Origin: Lanius collurio
Lineage: Eukaryota; Chordata; Aves; Passeriformes; Laniidae
Reading direction: 5' to 3'
Assembly (NCBI GenBank): GCA_020086605.1
Contig: JACBWW010000051.1
Location: 3,393,554 to 3,457,553 of the forward strand
Length of the DNA stretch: 64,000 bases
Shown: piece by piece, positions 14,101 through 26,974 of the stretch
Layout: each line of letters starts with the position of its first letter
Position numbering within the stretch: the stretch's first letter is position 1
Notes under the pieces: generated by a model
Database searches by the model: none
Told to the model about the DNA's origin: nothing
Seen by the model: only the letters and a program-made list of their open reading frames with translations
Position numbers and translations under genes: made by a program

Positions 14101-17100
14101 TCAGCTTTTAAATAGAGATAGTAAATTCTTTCAGGAATATTACAATTTCATAGTAAAGAAGCCTTTTAGGTCTAGATCCCAATGGAGTAGCCTGTAAGTC
14201 TGGAAGTGCAATGTTTTTCCTTGAACTAGGCAGAATTAACACTAGGCAGTTAATCAGTTCCAGGATTTTACATTTATGAGGGCACTTACAGCTTGTGGAA
14301 AATGCTAAAAAAAAACAATCTGGGAAATGAAGGGGGTTTTATATGGAGAAAAGTTAAAATAACCCCGAGCCTTTGTTTCCCAGCACTGCAGGTTATCGGA
14401 GCTCAGCTGCTGCCTGTGGGTAACTGCAGCAGGGCTGACAGCTCTGCTCCTGCCAAAGCCTCCCCTCCAGGAATGCTGAACCACCAGGACATGGCTCACT
14501 GGCCATCTCTTGTATCAGTCTCAATGAGCGGCTTTTTTGGCAACTTTTTATCAAGGCAGACATAGATTAGATTAGAACAATTCAAAGGGAAGAAGAACTT
14601 CATGTTTCCAATCCTCTGATCCACACGGTGTCACTTATCTATTCTTCAACACAGAGGGCACCCCTACTTGAAGGGAAGAGAATATGAAAATTACTTGGGA
14701 TTGAAAAAGTGCAAGGGTAAAAGAGGACGGAGTAACTCCAGCTGAACCTCTGCCCTTGGCTGTCCCACCAGGATCTGCTATTCCAGCAAATCTGAGCCCC
14801 TCAGGCCCCTGCTGCTGAGAGCCCTCGTGGGCACCAGGCACAGCAGGGGCATCAGGCTGGAATCTCAGTCACTACTAAGAGTTTCCTGTCTTTGGGGGGA
14901 ACATCACCACCTTAGCATTATTTCAAATGGTAATTTTCTTGTCTGAGGCCACAGAAACTTGAGAGTTAAACAGCTTGGCATTTCATAGGGAGAGAGCTTT
15001 GGCTTAAGTTTCCTTTTTACAAGAGTAAAGATTTGACAAGTTTGGCAGCAGGGCTTGTGTATGAATATATTTCCCTAGGGAAGAGAATATACAGAAGATA
15101 TAATTTCTTTTGCAGGCCACACAACAAAAAAAATCCAAGGAGGCCTCTCATGAAAATGTTTTTGACATCCGCTTCCTCACAGCACATAACACAGGGCAGC
15201 GTTTTCCCATCCTGGTGAACACAATTTATAGGCACATAACTCCTACTGCTGCCATCCACTGGAGAGATTTCCCACCAAAAAACCCCAACCCAACCAACCA
15301 AATTCAATTCTGTATCTTCCTTGTCACTGACTTTTCCATCTCCACACCACATCTGCCCGTGCCATGCTAAAGCTCCACAGTCCTGCAGAGCCACAGAGGC
15401 TGCAGCCTGACTGAATTAAATACAAGGAGAAAATGGAGCAATGAATATGCTGAACATCCAATTTCATGCAGCAGGATTTTGATGAGATATGATGTTATTA
15501 GACCAACTGAAACTATATAAATAACTATAAAAGCAGAATCCTTCCCTAAAAAGCCTCGAATGTTTTTCAGCAACAAAAGCACCCCTGCAGTTTTATAAAG
15601 GATCTCAAAAACAATGCTCATTGAAACTGAAGCCTCTGAAATTGTAAAATCCATTCAATTCATGAGAGAAATTCAGAAGCAGCTCTTAATTCTCATTCAA
15701 AACTTTTTATCTCCTACCACAAAACAAAACAAAAATGCTAAAGAAAAATCCAATCCAAAATATATGCTGAAGGCTCTCATTCTAGTATTATGGATATTAC
15801 AGAATGTTTTACTACTGCATTTTTAGTATCAGCTATATTTTTGAAAAATGGGTTCTGAGTGACAAACTCCAGATATTCTAAAATGTACAGTTTGGCTTTG
15901 GCACAAACTGGAAAAAGGTGTGTACATGAGTGACCAGGAAGGTAAGTGAACCAAAGACTACCAGACCATTAATACTCTCAAGCAGAAACTGAACCTGAAC
16001 TTTTACTCCAAAAATTGCAGGGTCTGCTAAAATCTGAATCAAGAGGAGGTAGATGTGATCAGGGAAAAGGTTTCACCAGAATCTATGGAGTCTGTCAAGC
16101 AGCATGACCACTTGGACATGTGACCTGCAGAGCCTCCCCCTCCTCTTCCACCACCACACACCATCACTCTGCAAGCACATCTCGACTCAGGAGACTCCTC
16201 TGCTCTGCTCAGGGGCTGACACAGGTGTTTGAGCTGAGGCCTGAACTGCCCCTCAAGGAGATGGGGCCATGTTTGCTCCTGTTCTCCACATTGGAAAGCC
16301 TCCAGTTGCTGTTCATTACAGAGCCTGACAGTGTCTCTTCATCCCCATCTACCTGTGCTTTTCCACTGCAGTATCACCTGTGTCCTGTGATGTGCTGCAT
16401 CTGCTTCTGGGAGTGGGGAATTCTTGAGGGTGGGAAGGCACAGAGAGAAGTGTTGGGGCATTTCTTCTGTTTCCTGCTTCTTTTGCAAGAAACAGCAGAA
16501 ATACAGAGGAGCAAATCTATGAAAATTCCAGCAGCTCTTTTTTTTAAAAAAAACTTTCCATCAACCTCAATGACAACCACTGACCAAAGCCCACACTTGT
16601 ATTAGCTGTGCAGTAGTGCCTGCAGCAGCGCAGATCTCCCAGCTATGTCATTAAAATTTCTGGACTTCTCCTGGAGTGTCCCCACCTATGCTACATCTTT
16701 GTTTTATGGGCAAACTGAAACCCACAATATCCAGCTGCAGAGGTTTTTCTCTTGCAGGAGAAATGCTTAAGATGTGACAATCTCCCCATGCTTTTCAATT
16801 GTTTCTTTAAAGCCTGTTTGTCTGCAAGATTCTTCAGTATGAAAACATTTTGGATCTGTTGTCAAGCAACAGATGCTCACTTTACAAACACAAAAACAGC
16901 TTAGATGTGAGACTGAAATGCCCCAAGGAAAATTAGGATACAGATAACACAATGCAGATCATAGAGAGACTGCTCAAAAGCTCTTAAATGTATATTCCAT
17001 TATGAGGAAATAAGGAAGTCTGTTTCATGGAAAACAATGTCACACCAATGAAACCAAGGAAATAGTTTTGTAGGGCAAATGGAAGTGTCAAAAGCAGCAG

Positions 17101-17191
17101 TTTCTATAAAGTAGCCACTACAGTTCATTAATGCAAAGCAGAAACATATTAAATTTTATTATCTCATTTTAAATGAACTTTGTGCTACTAC
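11156..17191 (-). other. SLIT3: Intron between EGF exons at 17192 and 11155
   Basis: About 6.0 kb of AT-rich intron. I see no exon, no recognisable transposable element and no long tandem repeat, only short A/T runs such as the T8 and A7 near 16538. Confidence 0.8.
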
Positions 17192-17289
17192 CTGAATCCA
17201 TCTTTGTTTGCCTCAGTGAGGTGGCAGGTCCCTCCATTCTGGCATGGATTTTGAATGCAGGAATTTATGGGCACACTGCAGTCTCGACC
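17192..17289 (-). CDS. SLIT3: SLIT3, exon joining EGF-like repeats 1 and 2
   Basis: A 98-bp exon whose first codons, GRDC, finish EGF repeat 1. It goes on with [18 protein letters not shown] and [10 protein letters not shown] plus a split Ser codon, the first half of EGF repeat 2. The acceptor is CCCAAATAG and the donor GTAGTA, which is weaker than the GTAAGT of most exons here. CQNGGTC carries the O-fucose consensus; the preceding C-I-Q-N-P-C lacks the Ser needed for O-glucose. One copy of a 264-bp direct duplication begins only about 145 bp upstream of this exon in transcript direction. Confidence 0.97.
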
Positions 17290-17433
17290 CTATTTGGGAA
17301 AATTCAAAAGAAACAACGTTAGTAAGACTCATGTCATCTGAATCAATGTCTCTTGTTCCTTCACTCTACTTGTGGCACCACTTACAAGAGGCCTGTGGTC
17401 TTCAGACCCATTACATCACCTAATGTTCTTTAT

Positions 17434-17697
17434 TGATCAGATTTATTGATCACTTCAGTGAGAACGTGGCAGGGCAACTGCTTTATCCAATGGGACTGGT
17501 GGGTATCTCAGAACCATTTCTGTTTCAAGACTGCAACGAACTCTTTCATTGGAGTGTTTGAAGCAAACAGCTCGTTTCACTATTAGTCCAACACACTTTA
17601 ATGTTAGTTACAATGAAAAGAACGACTCAGGACCACAGGTAAGCAGAAGGCCACACCCAGTGATCCCAAGCCCACATGGAGTCAGCACTCACCAACT
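17434..17697. repeat. 264-bp direct duplication, copy A
   Basis: This segment, beginning TGATCAGATTTATTGATCAC and ending CAGCACTCACCAACT, recurs at 19971-20234 in the same orientation. Aligning the two by eye gives 10 substitutions and no indel over 264 bp, about 96% identity. The flanks differ and no target-site duplication is seen. The plus strand contains CCACAGGTAAGC, a consensus-like splice donor, in both copies. I do not recognise the segment as a known transposable element. Confidence 0.95.
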
Positions 17698-18258
17698 GCA
17701 TTTACCAGGCACTCAGTTAAACACTGCAGCAGCACATGCTGCTCCTTACTGGCATCAGAATCCACGGGGGAGAGGCCTTTTGTGTGCTGGGAGCTGAGTT
17801 TGAATTTCTGCACAGAACACACCAAGATTTCATCACTGACTCAGTTCCCTTCTTCAAGATTGCCTTAGAACATACCTCAGTTCCAACTGAACCTCACCAG
17901 CTGGAGCAACCTCCACTGCTACTGACTTTTTACTAGCCCTTCAAGGCACAAACATATTTCTCTGATTATATTCTGCTGATTAGAACAAGCTATTTGTAAA
18001 ACTGGCAAATACATTGAAGAGTTTTGTCTTGCTTTCCAGTTACTGACACAGTAGGGAGGAGTAAAGCCACCCAAAAGCCTCAATACTCGAAGGATCTGTG
18101 CAATTGCAAGAAGTTCAAGAGATTGCTCTGCTTTTCCTGCTAAAGATCCTGTTAGCAGTGGACCTCTGCCAGCTCATCTACTGTAAAGCTGGTAGATTAC
18201 TGCAGTCAAGATGAGAAAAAACATCTTGGGAGATACAATAATTCAGTCCAGGTCGTTG

Positions 18259-18272
18259 TTTTTTTTTTTTTT
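18259..18272. repeat. T14 homopolymer
   Basis: A run of 14 T about 280 bp before the CR1 copy, between the two copies of the 264-bp duplication. Confidence 0.9.
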
Positions 18273-18551
18273 GTCTTAAATTGTCTCTGGAGCGCTATCT
18301 TGAAATTGGTGCAGCTTCAATTTAAGTTTAATCAAGGCATGAAAAACCCAAATCAGCTTATGAGTATGAACTTTAGTACAGAGTTCATTTGGTCTGGTCT
18401 GTCCACTCCTGGTGCTTGGCTCTTCCTCACGTGTCATATGGTTCAGCCCCACAAACACCTCTGAAACCTCCAGTACTTTGCAGCAGGTAGGACACGCTGC
18501 CATCGTGGGAAGAACTGAGAACTCACAGTGAAGGAGTGAGGCACACTGATT

Positions 18552-19313
18552 ATCACAGAATCCCTAGGCTGGCAAAGACCTACAGGACCAAGTCCAGCCT
18601 TTGACTGATCCCCAGCCTGACAACCAGACCAGAGCACCGAGTGCCACATGCAGCTGTCTCCTGAGCACCTCCAGAGATCACCACTCCATCACTTCCCCAG
18701 GCAGCACACCCCAAAGCCTGACAACCCTTTCAGTGAAGAAGTTTTTCTTGATACTCCAACCTGAACCTTCCCTGGTGCAGCCTGAGGCTATTTCTCCTTG
18801 TCCTGCTGCTGGCTGCCTGGGAGCAGATCCTGACCCCCACCTGGCTGCACCTTCCTGTCAGGGAATTGTAGACAGTGAGAAGGTCTCCCCCAAGCCTCCT
18901 TTTCTCCAGGCAGAGCCCCCCACATCCCTCAGGCACTCCTCTCATGTGACTGGACTCTTCCCCAGCTCTGTTCCCTCCTCTGGACATGCTCCTCAATGTC
19001 CTGCAGTGATGGTGGCCAGGACTGGACACAACACTTGTGGTGTGGCCCCACCAGTGCTGAGTACAGGGGGCATACACTGCCCTGATGCTGCTGGCCACCC
19101 TATTTCTGGTACAATCCAGGTGCCACTGGCCTTCTTGCCCACCTGGGCACATGGGCTCATGTTCAGTCTCTGCAGACCAGCACCTCCTGGTCCTTTCCTT
19201 CCCAGCAGCTTTCCAGCCCTTCTGCCCCCAGTCTGGAGCTGCAGGGGCTTGTTGTGATGGAGGCACAGGACCAGCACTTGACCTTATTGAGCCTCATACT
19301 GTTGGCCTCCAGC
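18552..19313 (-). mobile_element. CR1 LINE, 5'-truncated copy with 3' end
   Basis: On the plus strand the segment opens ATCACAGAATCCCTAGGCTG and continues through blocks typical of the avian CR1 3' region read in reverse: GACAACCCTTTCAGTGAAGA, the run ending AGCCTCCTTTTCTCCAGGC, GTGCTGAGTACAGGGGGCA and GGCCACCTGGGCACATG-like sequence near 19136. The element is therefore on the minus strand, with its 3' end at the low coordinate, and is 5'-truncated as most CR1 copies are. It is diverged from the consensus I know, so it is not recent. The open frames across it are remnants or antisense shadows. Boundaries are approximate at the high end, where the sequence passes into an AT run. Confidence 0.9.
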
Positions 19314-19559
19314 AATATATATATGTGGATATAATACTTTTTATTCTATAATTTCATCCAACACCACAGAGGAGCTTTGTTTACAAAGCTGTAATTCTTG
19401 AGGCTCAGTCTCCAGCATTCCTCAGAGTGAGGAGAAGCCACTTTGCATTTTAAAATTTCGGCAAATACACAGAGAGAGGGACAGACTTTTCCACAGCTGA
19501 ATCAGAAGAGAAACATTTCCAAGGAAGAACAGAAAGCCCTGGCCAGCCCTGCCTTGCTG

Positions 19560-19860
19560 TGAGTTCATCCCCCAGCGCAGCAGTGCCGGCAGCACGCACG
19601 GCCCTCACCCAAGGCCTGGCACAGAGGCCTTTGCTTCAGCCATGCTCTGCCTGCCAAGCAGCCTGTCCTTCTCCATCTGAAATCCCGAGTCCCCAAATGT
19701 CTCAGGCAAGAACTGGGACAGTGCTGAGGGAAGCTCATGCAGGTTTTATTTTGGCACCATGTGGCCCGCAGCGCTTTGCGGACACGAGCCATGAACAGTG
19801 ACACTGCTCCGCTCCCACCCCGCTCCAACGCTGCCCGTCCCTTGTCCATCTGTGCCCTGA
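19560..19860. other. GC- and CpG-rich intronic block of unknown origin
   Basis: About 300 bp much richer in G+C and CpG than the surrounding intron, lying between the CR1 copy and copy B of the duplication. The minus strand contains an AATAAA within CCAAAATAAAACCTGCATG near 19745, which would fit a polyadenylation signal in an old LTR or processed sequence. There are no matching terminal repeats or recognisable protein. It could equally be a plain GC-rich patch. Confidence 0.45.
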
Positions 19861-19970
19861 ATCCTGGCTGCTTGCCACGGTACCCTAGTGAAGCTGGCAG
19901 GGGTTGGTTTTTACACTGTTCCTGTGCCCCTAGAAAATTGGTTATTGTATAGATACTTCACTAACATCAG

Positions 19971-20234
19971 TGATCAGATTTATGGATCACTTCAGTGAGA
20001 ACGTGGCAGGGCAACTGCTTTATCCAATGGGACTGGTGGGTATCTCAGTACCATTTCAGTTTCAAGACTGTAATGAACTCCTTCATTGGAGTGTTTGAAG
20101 GAAACAGCTCGTTTCACTATTAGTCTAACACACTTTAATGTTAGTTACAAGGAAAAGAACGACTCAGGACCACAGGTAAGCAGAAGGCCACACCCAGTGA
20201 GCCCAAGCCCACATGGAGTCAGCACTCACCAACT
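19971..20234. repeat. 264-bp direct duplication, copy B
   Basis: Second copy, offset 2537 bp from copy A with constant spacing from end to end. Differences from copy A are single substitutions, for example TTATGG for TTATTG and GAAGGAAAC for GAAGCAAAC. It shares the donor-like CCACAGGTAAGC. The sequence departs abruptly after CACCAACT (TTCTTAAAG here, GCATTTACC after copy A). Confidence 0.95.
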
Positions 20235-23200
20235 TCTTAAAGAACTTACTTCTATTTCATACAAATTCTTCACCTCTGTATCACTAAAATATGAAACTCT
20301 TGGCAGCCAAGCAGAGCAAGCAGCAAAGCATCTGTTTTTCTGAAGGGTTTTGTCACAGTTGAACACCATGTAAAACAGTGCCATCACTTCCACTATAATT
20401 ACTCAGATTAATCTGAATGTTCTTGTAAAAATTTAATAAAGATAAATGTTAAAATGAGAGCAAGGCCCTTTCAGTCTCTTGCACCGGCACGTGAACTTTT
20501 GCATGACAAATTCTGCTCTCCTTTCTGTACTGAACATGGCTGAATTATTGGCTTCTTGGGCCTCAGGCTGCATGGAAACCCATTAGAATGAGCTGCTGAA
20601 CCAGACAATTGCAACACTTATCTGCTATGTAGCTTTAAGAAAATTAGAGTCTCTCTGACTCAGTTTACTCACTGTAATAAATGGGCAAACAACACTTAAT
20701 CCTTCTCTGGGAATTATCTTATCTGAGCTGACTTTATCAACAGCACATTGCGACCCCACAAAACAAGTACAGATTCTCTAGCAAGGAAGACTTTGAAAAA
20801 CAAAGAACTCTGAGAGAAGCTGCAGAAAATGGTGATACTAATAAATCTACAGCAAAGCAAGGCCATTTTATTTCTGTATGAGACTGTCACTACCCAGAAG
20901 AGCCTAAAGACATTCCAGAAACATCTTTCAAATGAATAATGCAATTCTCTAGTCTCAATTTACAGTAAGACTCCTTACTGGAAAAATGGAATTGCTGTCA
21001 AGCATCACTAAAATTAATTTATCTGTGAGTTGGGAAATACTCCTTGAGTTCCATTGCCTGGAAAGAACCATTGTTACAAAGGAGAATATTGTCTATTTGC
21101 TTCAAGACTAAGAGCCTTTTAATGAGGTCTGAAGCAGAAATGGAGGTGCCGACTTTGTTTCAAGGACAGGCAAGAAGACAGGACTGTCTCAGGAATTCAC
21201 AGAAGGAGGATGAAGGTCCCAGTGTGTGCAAGATTTTACTTCTAGAGCTTTTTTTGGATACAATAAATTTTTGCCTAGTCTGATAGGAAGGCATCAGATC
21301 CAAAACACTTTTATATATTTTTCTCTCATTTTCTGTAGGAGTGGAAAGGTTTAGGCATTGAAACAGGAAACTTCTGCAACTTATTAGAAGACATATATGT
21401 TCAGAGTCCAGCTGTCCTTTTAAAGCTGAAGTACCTCAGCTGGTCCAGCCTTTATCTGTGCTGCTCCAGCTCCATATTTCAATGAATGAGAACAGAACTA
21501 TCCACCATACAGAGAAAGAGTCAGTTCTTTGTTTGAAATTACTCGTACTGGGCATTACTGTATCTACAAGCTGTTCCTCAGCACTGCTGTGCCAAATTCC
21601 AGCTTTTACAAGGATCCAATACTGGGAACATTATATCATGATCAATAAAACACCCAATAACAAGTAGCAAAAACTAATAAGAACCTCAGCAGGAAGAACA
21701 AGGGCTAATACAGTAAAAAACCCACTCATTTGCCTTGTCACTGTTTCAACCACTGCAGTAATATTTTCAATTAATTATCAAGAATTAGTATTGTCTGTGT
21801 AGACTGAGAGTTTCATTCACACTCACAAGGCAGAGATTTGAACTCTGTCCATCCCAACATGATCATCCTCCCGTTTCTAACAGCAGTGGGCACAGATAAG
21901 GGCTGGCAGCAGGGAGCTCACACAGGCACAAGGTGGAAACCTCCTGGTGTATAAAACCATCACTGCTGACTGCAGGGGAAACACGACCCAGGCAGAGAGG
22001 GAGACACCTGCAGACAGGCAGGAGTCTATCCAACCTCAATGGTTTGTGAATAGGGAGACCTCTTTCCAGCTAATTACAGCCCTGCTCAATGACTACAGTG
22101 TTTCACAGCATGCTGGAAAATGAGCTCTACAACTGAAATACCAAAGTTTATTCGACTTGTTAACAACATACAATGTGTTCATAATAAATTTTATTTAGAT
22201 GGTATATGTGGAGAACAGATGGTAGCATTCATGTGTTTAGTAAAAATACTAAATGAAGACAAATATAGTTGATAGAGACTTTAAATTAAGAACCAGGAAA
22301 TTTTCATAAACAACTTAATTATCAAGGTCTAAATACAGCTAAAGCTTTTAGGGAAAACAGACAAAATTACCATCTACAAAGAGACTGTGTTGTACACTCT
22401 GTCCTTTACATTCCTAATAGTGGGAGCAATGCATCCACATCCAACTCTCAGTCTCACAAACATTAAAACACTTGTCTTATGGGTTTCCTGGTCAGAAGTT
22501 AATAAGAAACCATTACATTAAGGGAAAATGCTTAGTAAATCTTCCACTTCATGATAGGCTGGAAGGAAAATTCACAGACAGATAACTGCAAAGCACACTG
22601 TGTTCCATGAATATACCCAGGAATGTTATTCCAACCTACAAGTATCTGCCAGCTTTAACATTTCAACCTCCTAATCCTGGGAAATTAAGAATAAATGGGA
22701 CACTTGCAGCCACTTTGCTGGGCTGTGGCTCTGCTCTCACAGAGCATGGCAAGTATTTTATCAGCTTTCTGAATTATTCTGATCTAGGTCAATACACACA
22801 CTTGAGTTTTACTACACCTGAATGTGCCTGGGACCTGCCCTTAAATTCAGACCTGCAGGGTCCAACAGCAGAGGGAAGGGCTGAATGTGGTGTGCAACAG
22901 TGATTTCCTGATGCTTTGTATAAAAGAATGAGATGGGATGGGACAAGAGGAAAGGAGAGGAGGAAAATCCAGAAACAACAGAAGACACAGACACAGCACA
23001 GAAAGAGAATTCAGTTTGAACTTTTGAATGGAGCTTTTTTTCTTTGAGTTTTACTTCTTTCATGCTTACTAAAGTGAGAACTTTGATCAAAGGTTTTCCT
23101 GAAGCTGTGCCACGCAGCTATCCAATAAGGTATAAACTGATGCTAATTTTTACCTAATGGCATTTTTTACCAGTGACTTCTTTCACCACTTGAAACCTTT

Positions 23201-26200
23201 ATCCCTTTGCCAAAAATTGTCAGAATTGGAAGGTAAATTGAAATTTTCCAGGGCAGGAAGGGAATGAGATGTCTCCCAAACAAAGTTTTATCACATAAAC
23301 TTCAATTCTGCTAGAAAATTAGGTTGGGAAGAAAGAGTAAGGCATTCAGCAGTTTTCCCTGTAATAAATACATTTAGCAGCCATAAACACAAAGAAGAAA
23401 CAAGAATAATTTTGCATGACTGACCGAGGAAACACGATACCATGAATCCAGCCTCACAACCAACACACTAAGTTACAAGCTTGGTAGGAAAATTCTCTCA
23501 AGTTCTATTCAGGATTGGGTATTTCAGAGCCTTTTAAGGCAGGGAAACCCAGGTTTTGCTATAATGGGATCATAAAAAGAAGTTTTACATGTACTGCAAG
23601 TCTTCCAGCAGCGATGAAAGCGAGCAGGGCATCTGGTGCTAACTGCAGCATGAGGGACTTCAGGACACCTCAGCAAGCCCTGCAAACAAAGCTTTGGGAA
23701 AGGAATGCCTTCAAGTAATTAGAGATGTTGTAAACTGAGTGAGGAGTGGAACTAACTTCAAAATAGAAAATTAATTTAAATTCTTTTACAGGAAGGGCCA
23801 AACCATACAGCATTGGGAATGACTGTTCTTTTACCAGTGAGGCCATTTGAAACGGATTTCCTGATTGCCCTGATACTCAGATAAGTGCAGACACCCTGTG
23901 TTATCCACACAGCAATGTGAAGTTCTTCAGTAGATCCAGGTGATACTGTTTTCTTTGTTTATGCTCTTTCTGGCCACGAACATAATGGCTAAGCCTCAAT
24001 CTGGAAAAGATGTATCTGAGGCTCATTGGCAAGGTCAAACAACTCCAAGAGCTGGCAGGGCATACATCAGATCCATCTGCTTAGGCATATATACAAATTA
24101 TTTGGCAAGGCAAGGATAATATCACAGCAATTTTGGATCAGACTCCTTTTAGATTGCCAGGTGGAAGCTGAAAAAATCTGATCATCTGTTGTTCACAAAA
24201 ATCTTGTGACTCCACCTTCTGAACACAGACCTTGCTATAGACACCCACACCTCAGGGCTGAATCCCCACTCACAACTGGGGATGAATTAACTCTTTCTCT
24301 TTGGTCACCTACCCCAGTGGGGTAATAAAAATGTGCCTTCTGAAGCCTGCTGTTTAGAAGCCAATTGATTTAACATGAGAAATTAATTTATTTCACCCAC
24401 CTCTAGTTTGGAATAAAAGTTTTTTAATATAAATCTGAATTTACCTGGCATAATCTGATTTATGTTTTCAGTTCAGTATTGCTGTTTATACAGCTGTACT
24501 TACACTGACACATCCATACTACAACAGAGCTGCCTGTTGCTCATGAACATGAGAAATACTATTTGCTAAATGGCACAGAAGGCAGGTTCTAAAGAGACCC
24601 TGCTATTGTTCTTGTGCTGCCCCTCCTACCACTCCCTCTGCAAACTTTCTCAGTGTTATTATCCAAAGTTAAAACACAGGCAACATTTATACTCCACCAT
24701 CTTCAGCACTGTGTAGTTACCTCCTGTGCCAGTCTAGCTTCATCTGGCATCTGATTAAACAATAATTGGCCATGGCAGCAGCACTTCTTAGCGACTTCCT
24801 TGTCCTTGTTAATAAATCACAATTGTCAATTTATAGAAAATTAGGCAAGCTCTGCCCTCTTAAGCCTCATTTTATTTAAATCAGAAAGATTTATGACCCT
24901 CCAGGGTATAATACACCTTCCATTACCTCTCCAGCTAGTAATCAAGAATATGCCTGTCAAAGTCAAAGTGCAAGGATTCATCATATTATTTTTTAAAAAC
25001 TCTGTTTCTTCTCCTATGAGTATGGAATTTAATTCTCTGTGGACATCTGAGGTTTATTTTGTAATTACATTAATTACCATGTAAATCCTGATTGCCCTTC
25101 TAAACCTCTCCTTACATAAGCACTTTGGGTTTCAATGGTCTTTTGGGCTTTTAATCAATGACAGGAGATATGTCATTAATCCATCACAGAGTCAATTCAC
25201 TCAGCACATGTCTGAAATGAGTCCAGAGCTGCCAGACTGGATGGGGCAGGTACTCCAGAGCTCCCAAGGTTACAACTGACTGATCCAGACCATTGTGTGA
25301 ACATTTTGGGAGATGCAGAAGAGAATCAGGGGCACTGGAAATAGCTAATTTTGCTGAAGGTTGACTCTATACATAAAACACATAAAAGCCCAATATATTT
25401 GAGGTAAATCCAACACTGAATATTTCCTATGTAGTCTCCAATTCAAATAGTATTCATGAATGAGAGCTGAAGGTACTGTTTTTAGTGCCTTCAAAATACT
25501 TAAGTGCCTATTTATTTTGAAGAATATTTTGCAGTGACAATAAAACTTTCCCTTTCATACTACTGAAAGTCAGTGACTCTTTTTTAATGTGAACTCTGTA
25601 GAGAAAGTTATAAAGACTGGACATTTGTATCGATAGCAAAAAACACTACTAATATGATTTAAGAAATAAAATAAAATGTAATTGTTGTCTTTTAAATTAA
25701 CTATGCCTAATACTTCAGCTACTGAACAGCTTGCCTGGAGAGGAGGCACACATTACAAGCAGAAACCCAATGAAGCCTAACATGAGGCAGAGATTATGTG
25801 ATTAAAAAATCTCTCCAAAAAGCTCACTGGGTTTCTGAAATAAATAGAGCTAAATATGCTGGAAGAGTCACAGTCCCTTGGAAGAACCCTCTGCTGGCAC
25901 ATCCCTGTTTGTTAAGGATGCAGGCATTTGGTTTGCAACAGCTCTTTGCTGATAAAAGGCCTCACACTGAAGTACACATTATTTCAGCAGAAATGCCAGT
26001 GTAACCTGTTTTGCTCATGGACGATCTGCAAAGCTTCCCCTACAAGATTTTCCAGCTCAGAGACACCAGCAATCCTTCCTGGTATCAATCTGATAGTGGG
26101 CTGAACTGGCAGGTAACCCAGGCAGGCAGCAGTGATTCCACAATCCAACATGCACATGAATTTTTCAAACTGCTAAACAAGTGAAGCATGCCCACTATAA

Positions 26201-26945
26201 TAACAAGCAAGAGCACAATATTTATTTCAGAGGTTCTTGGCAGTATGAGGGGGGGACCCCAGGGACCATGGGGGTCAGAGAGCTTTGGGACAACCTTACC
26301 TGCAGTGTTTCTGCATTTATGCCTACACACTAATCTAATCCCAATCCAATTCCCAAACGAGTCTGGCATTAGATCATTTCTATTAACAGGAGTGGGTTTA
26401 CTCTTCATCTTAGCCTGTTTATAGCAACTTCATCAGTTCCATCATCACCAAAGGAAAGGAGAAAATAAGGCAATCAACCTCCCAGGAAAATCTCTGTTCA
26501 TGTTCTTGGACAACAAAAGAAACCCAAAAGCCATTTCGTCAAGTACAGTCGGTGCCAAGAAAGCCTCAAGGATAACAGATGACAGAAAATCACAAGGAAG
26601 TCTACAATAAGGATTTTCAGCTGTGGCCAACTATGTCAACTGGTTCAATCATGCAGAAATGGTGGGATGCAGAAAATTAAGACCTGGTTAAACAGGACTT
26701 GATTAAGCAGAGTTATGGCAACCAGAAATCACCTGAAAGGCAGACAAACCACAGAGGAAGAAAAATTTTTATTTAGTGTTATAGGACCAGACAAACACAA
26801 GAACAAGAGCCTGAAATTCAGACTAAATGCCAATAAAACTTCTCCTTTACCCTGGGAAAAGAAAGATTGGAAGTCTGGTCACTCATTTAGAACTAGACCA
26901 GGAAAACAGTAGTAAAACCAAAGTGAGGGGGAATAATCCACACTG

Positions 26946-26974
26946 ATTCTGTTGGATTGTTCATCCAACAGAAT
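26946..26974. repeat. Perfect inverted repeat, 12-bp arms, 5-base loop
   Basis: The arms ATTCTGTTGGAT and ATCCAACAGAAT are exact reverse complements separated by TGTTC. It lies deep in the 15.4-kb intron. No terminator function is expected in this setting. Confidence 0.9.

Noticed and set aside
18601..19266. Long open frames on both strands (218 and 178 codons)
   Set aside because: They lie wholly within the CR1 LINE copy and correspond to its decayed sequence or the antisense of it. They are not host genes.
17434..20234. The 264-bp duplicates as the two LTRs of a small retrotransposon
   Set aside because: There is no target-site duplication at the outer ends, no primer-binding site after copy A, no polypurine tract before copy B, and the termini do not form a convincing TG...CA pair.
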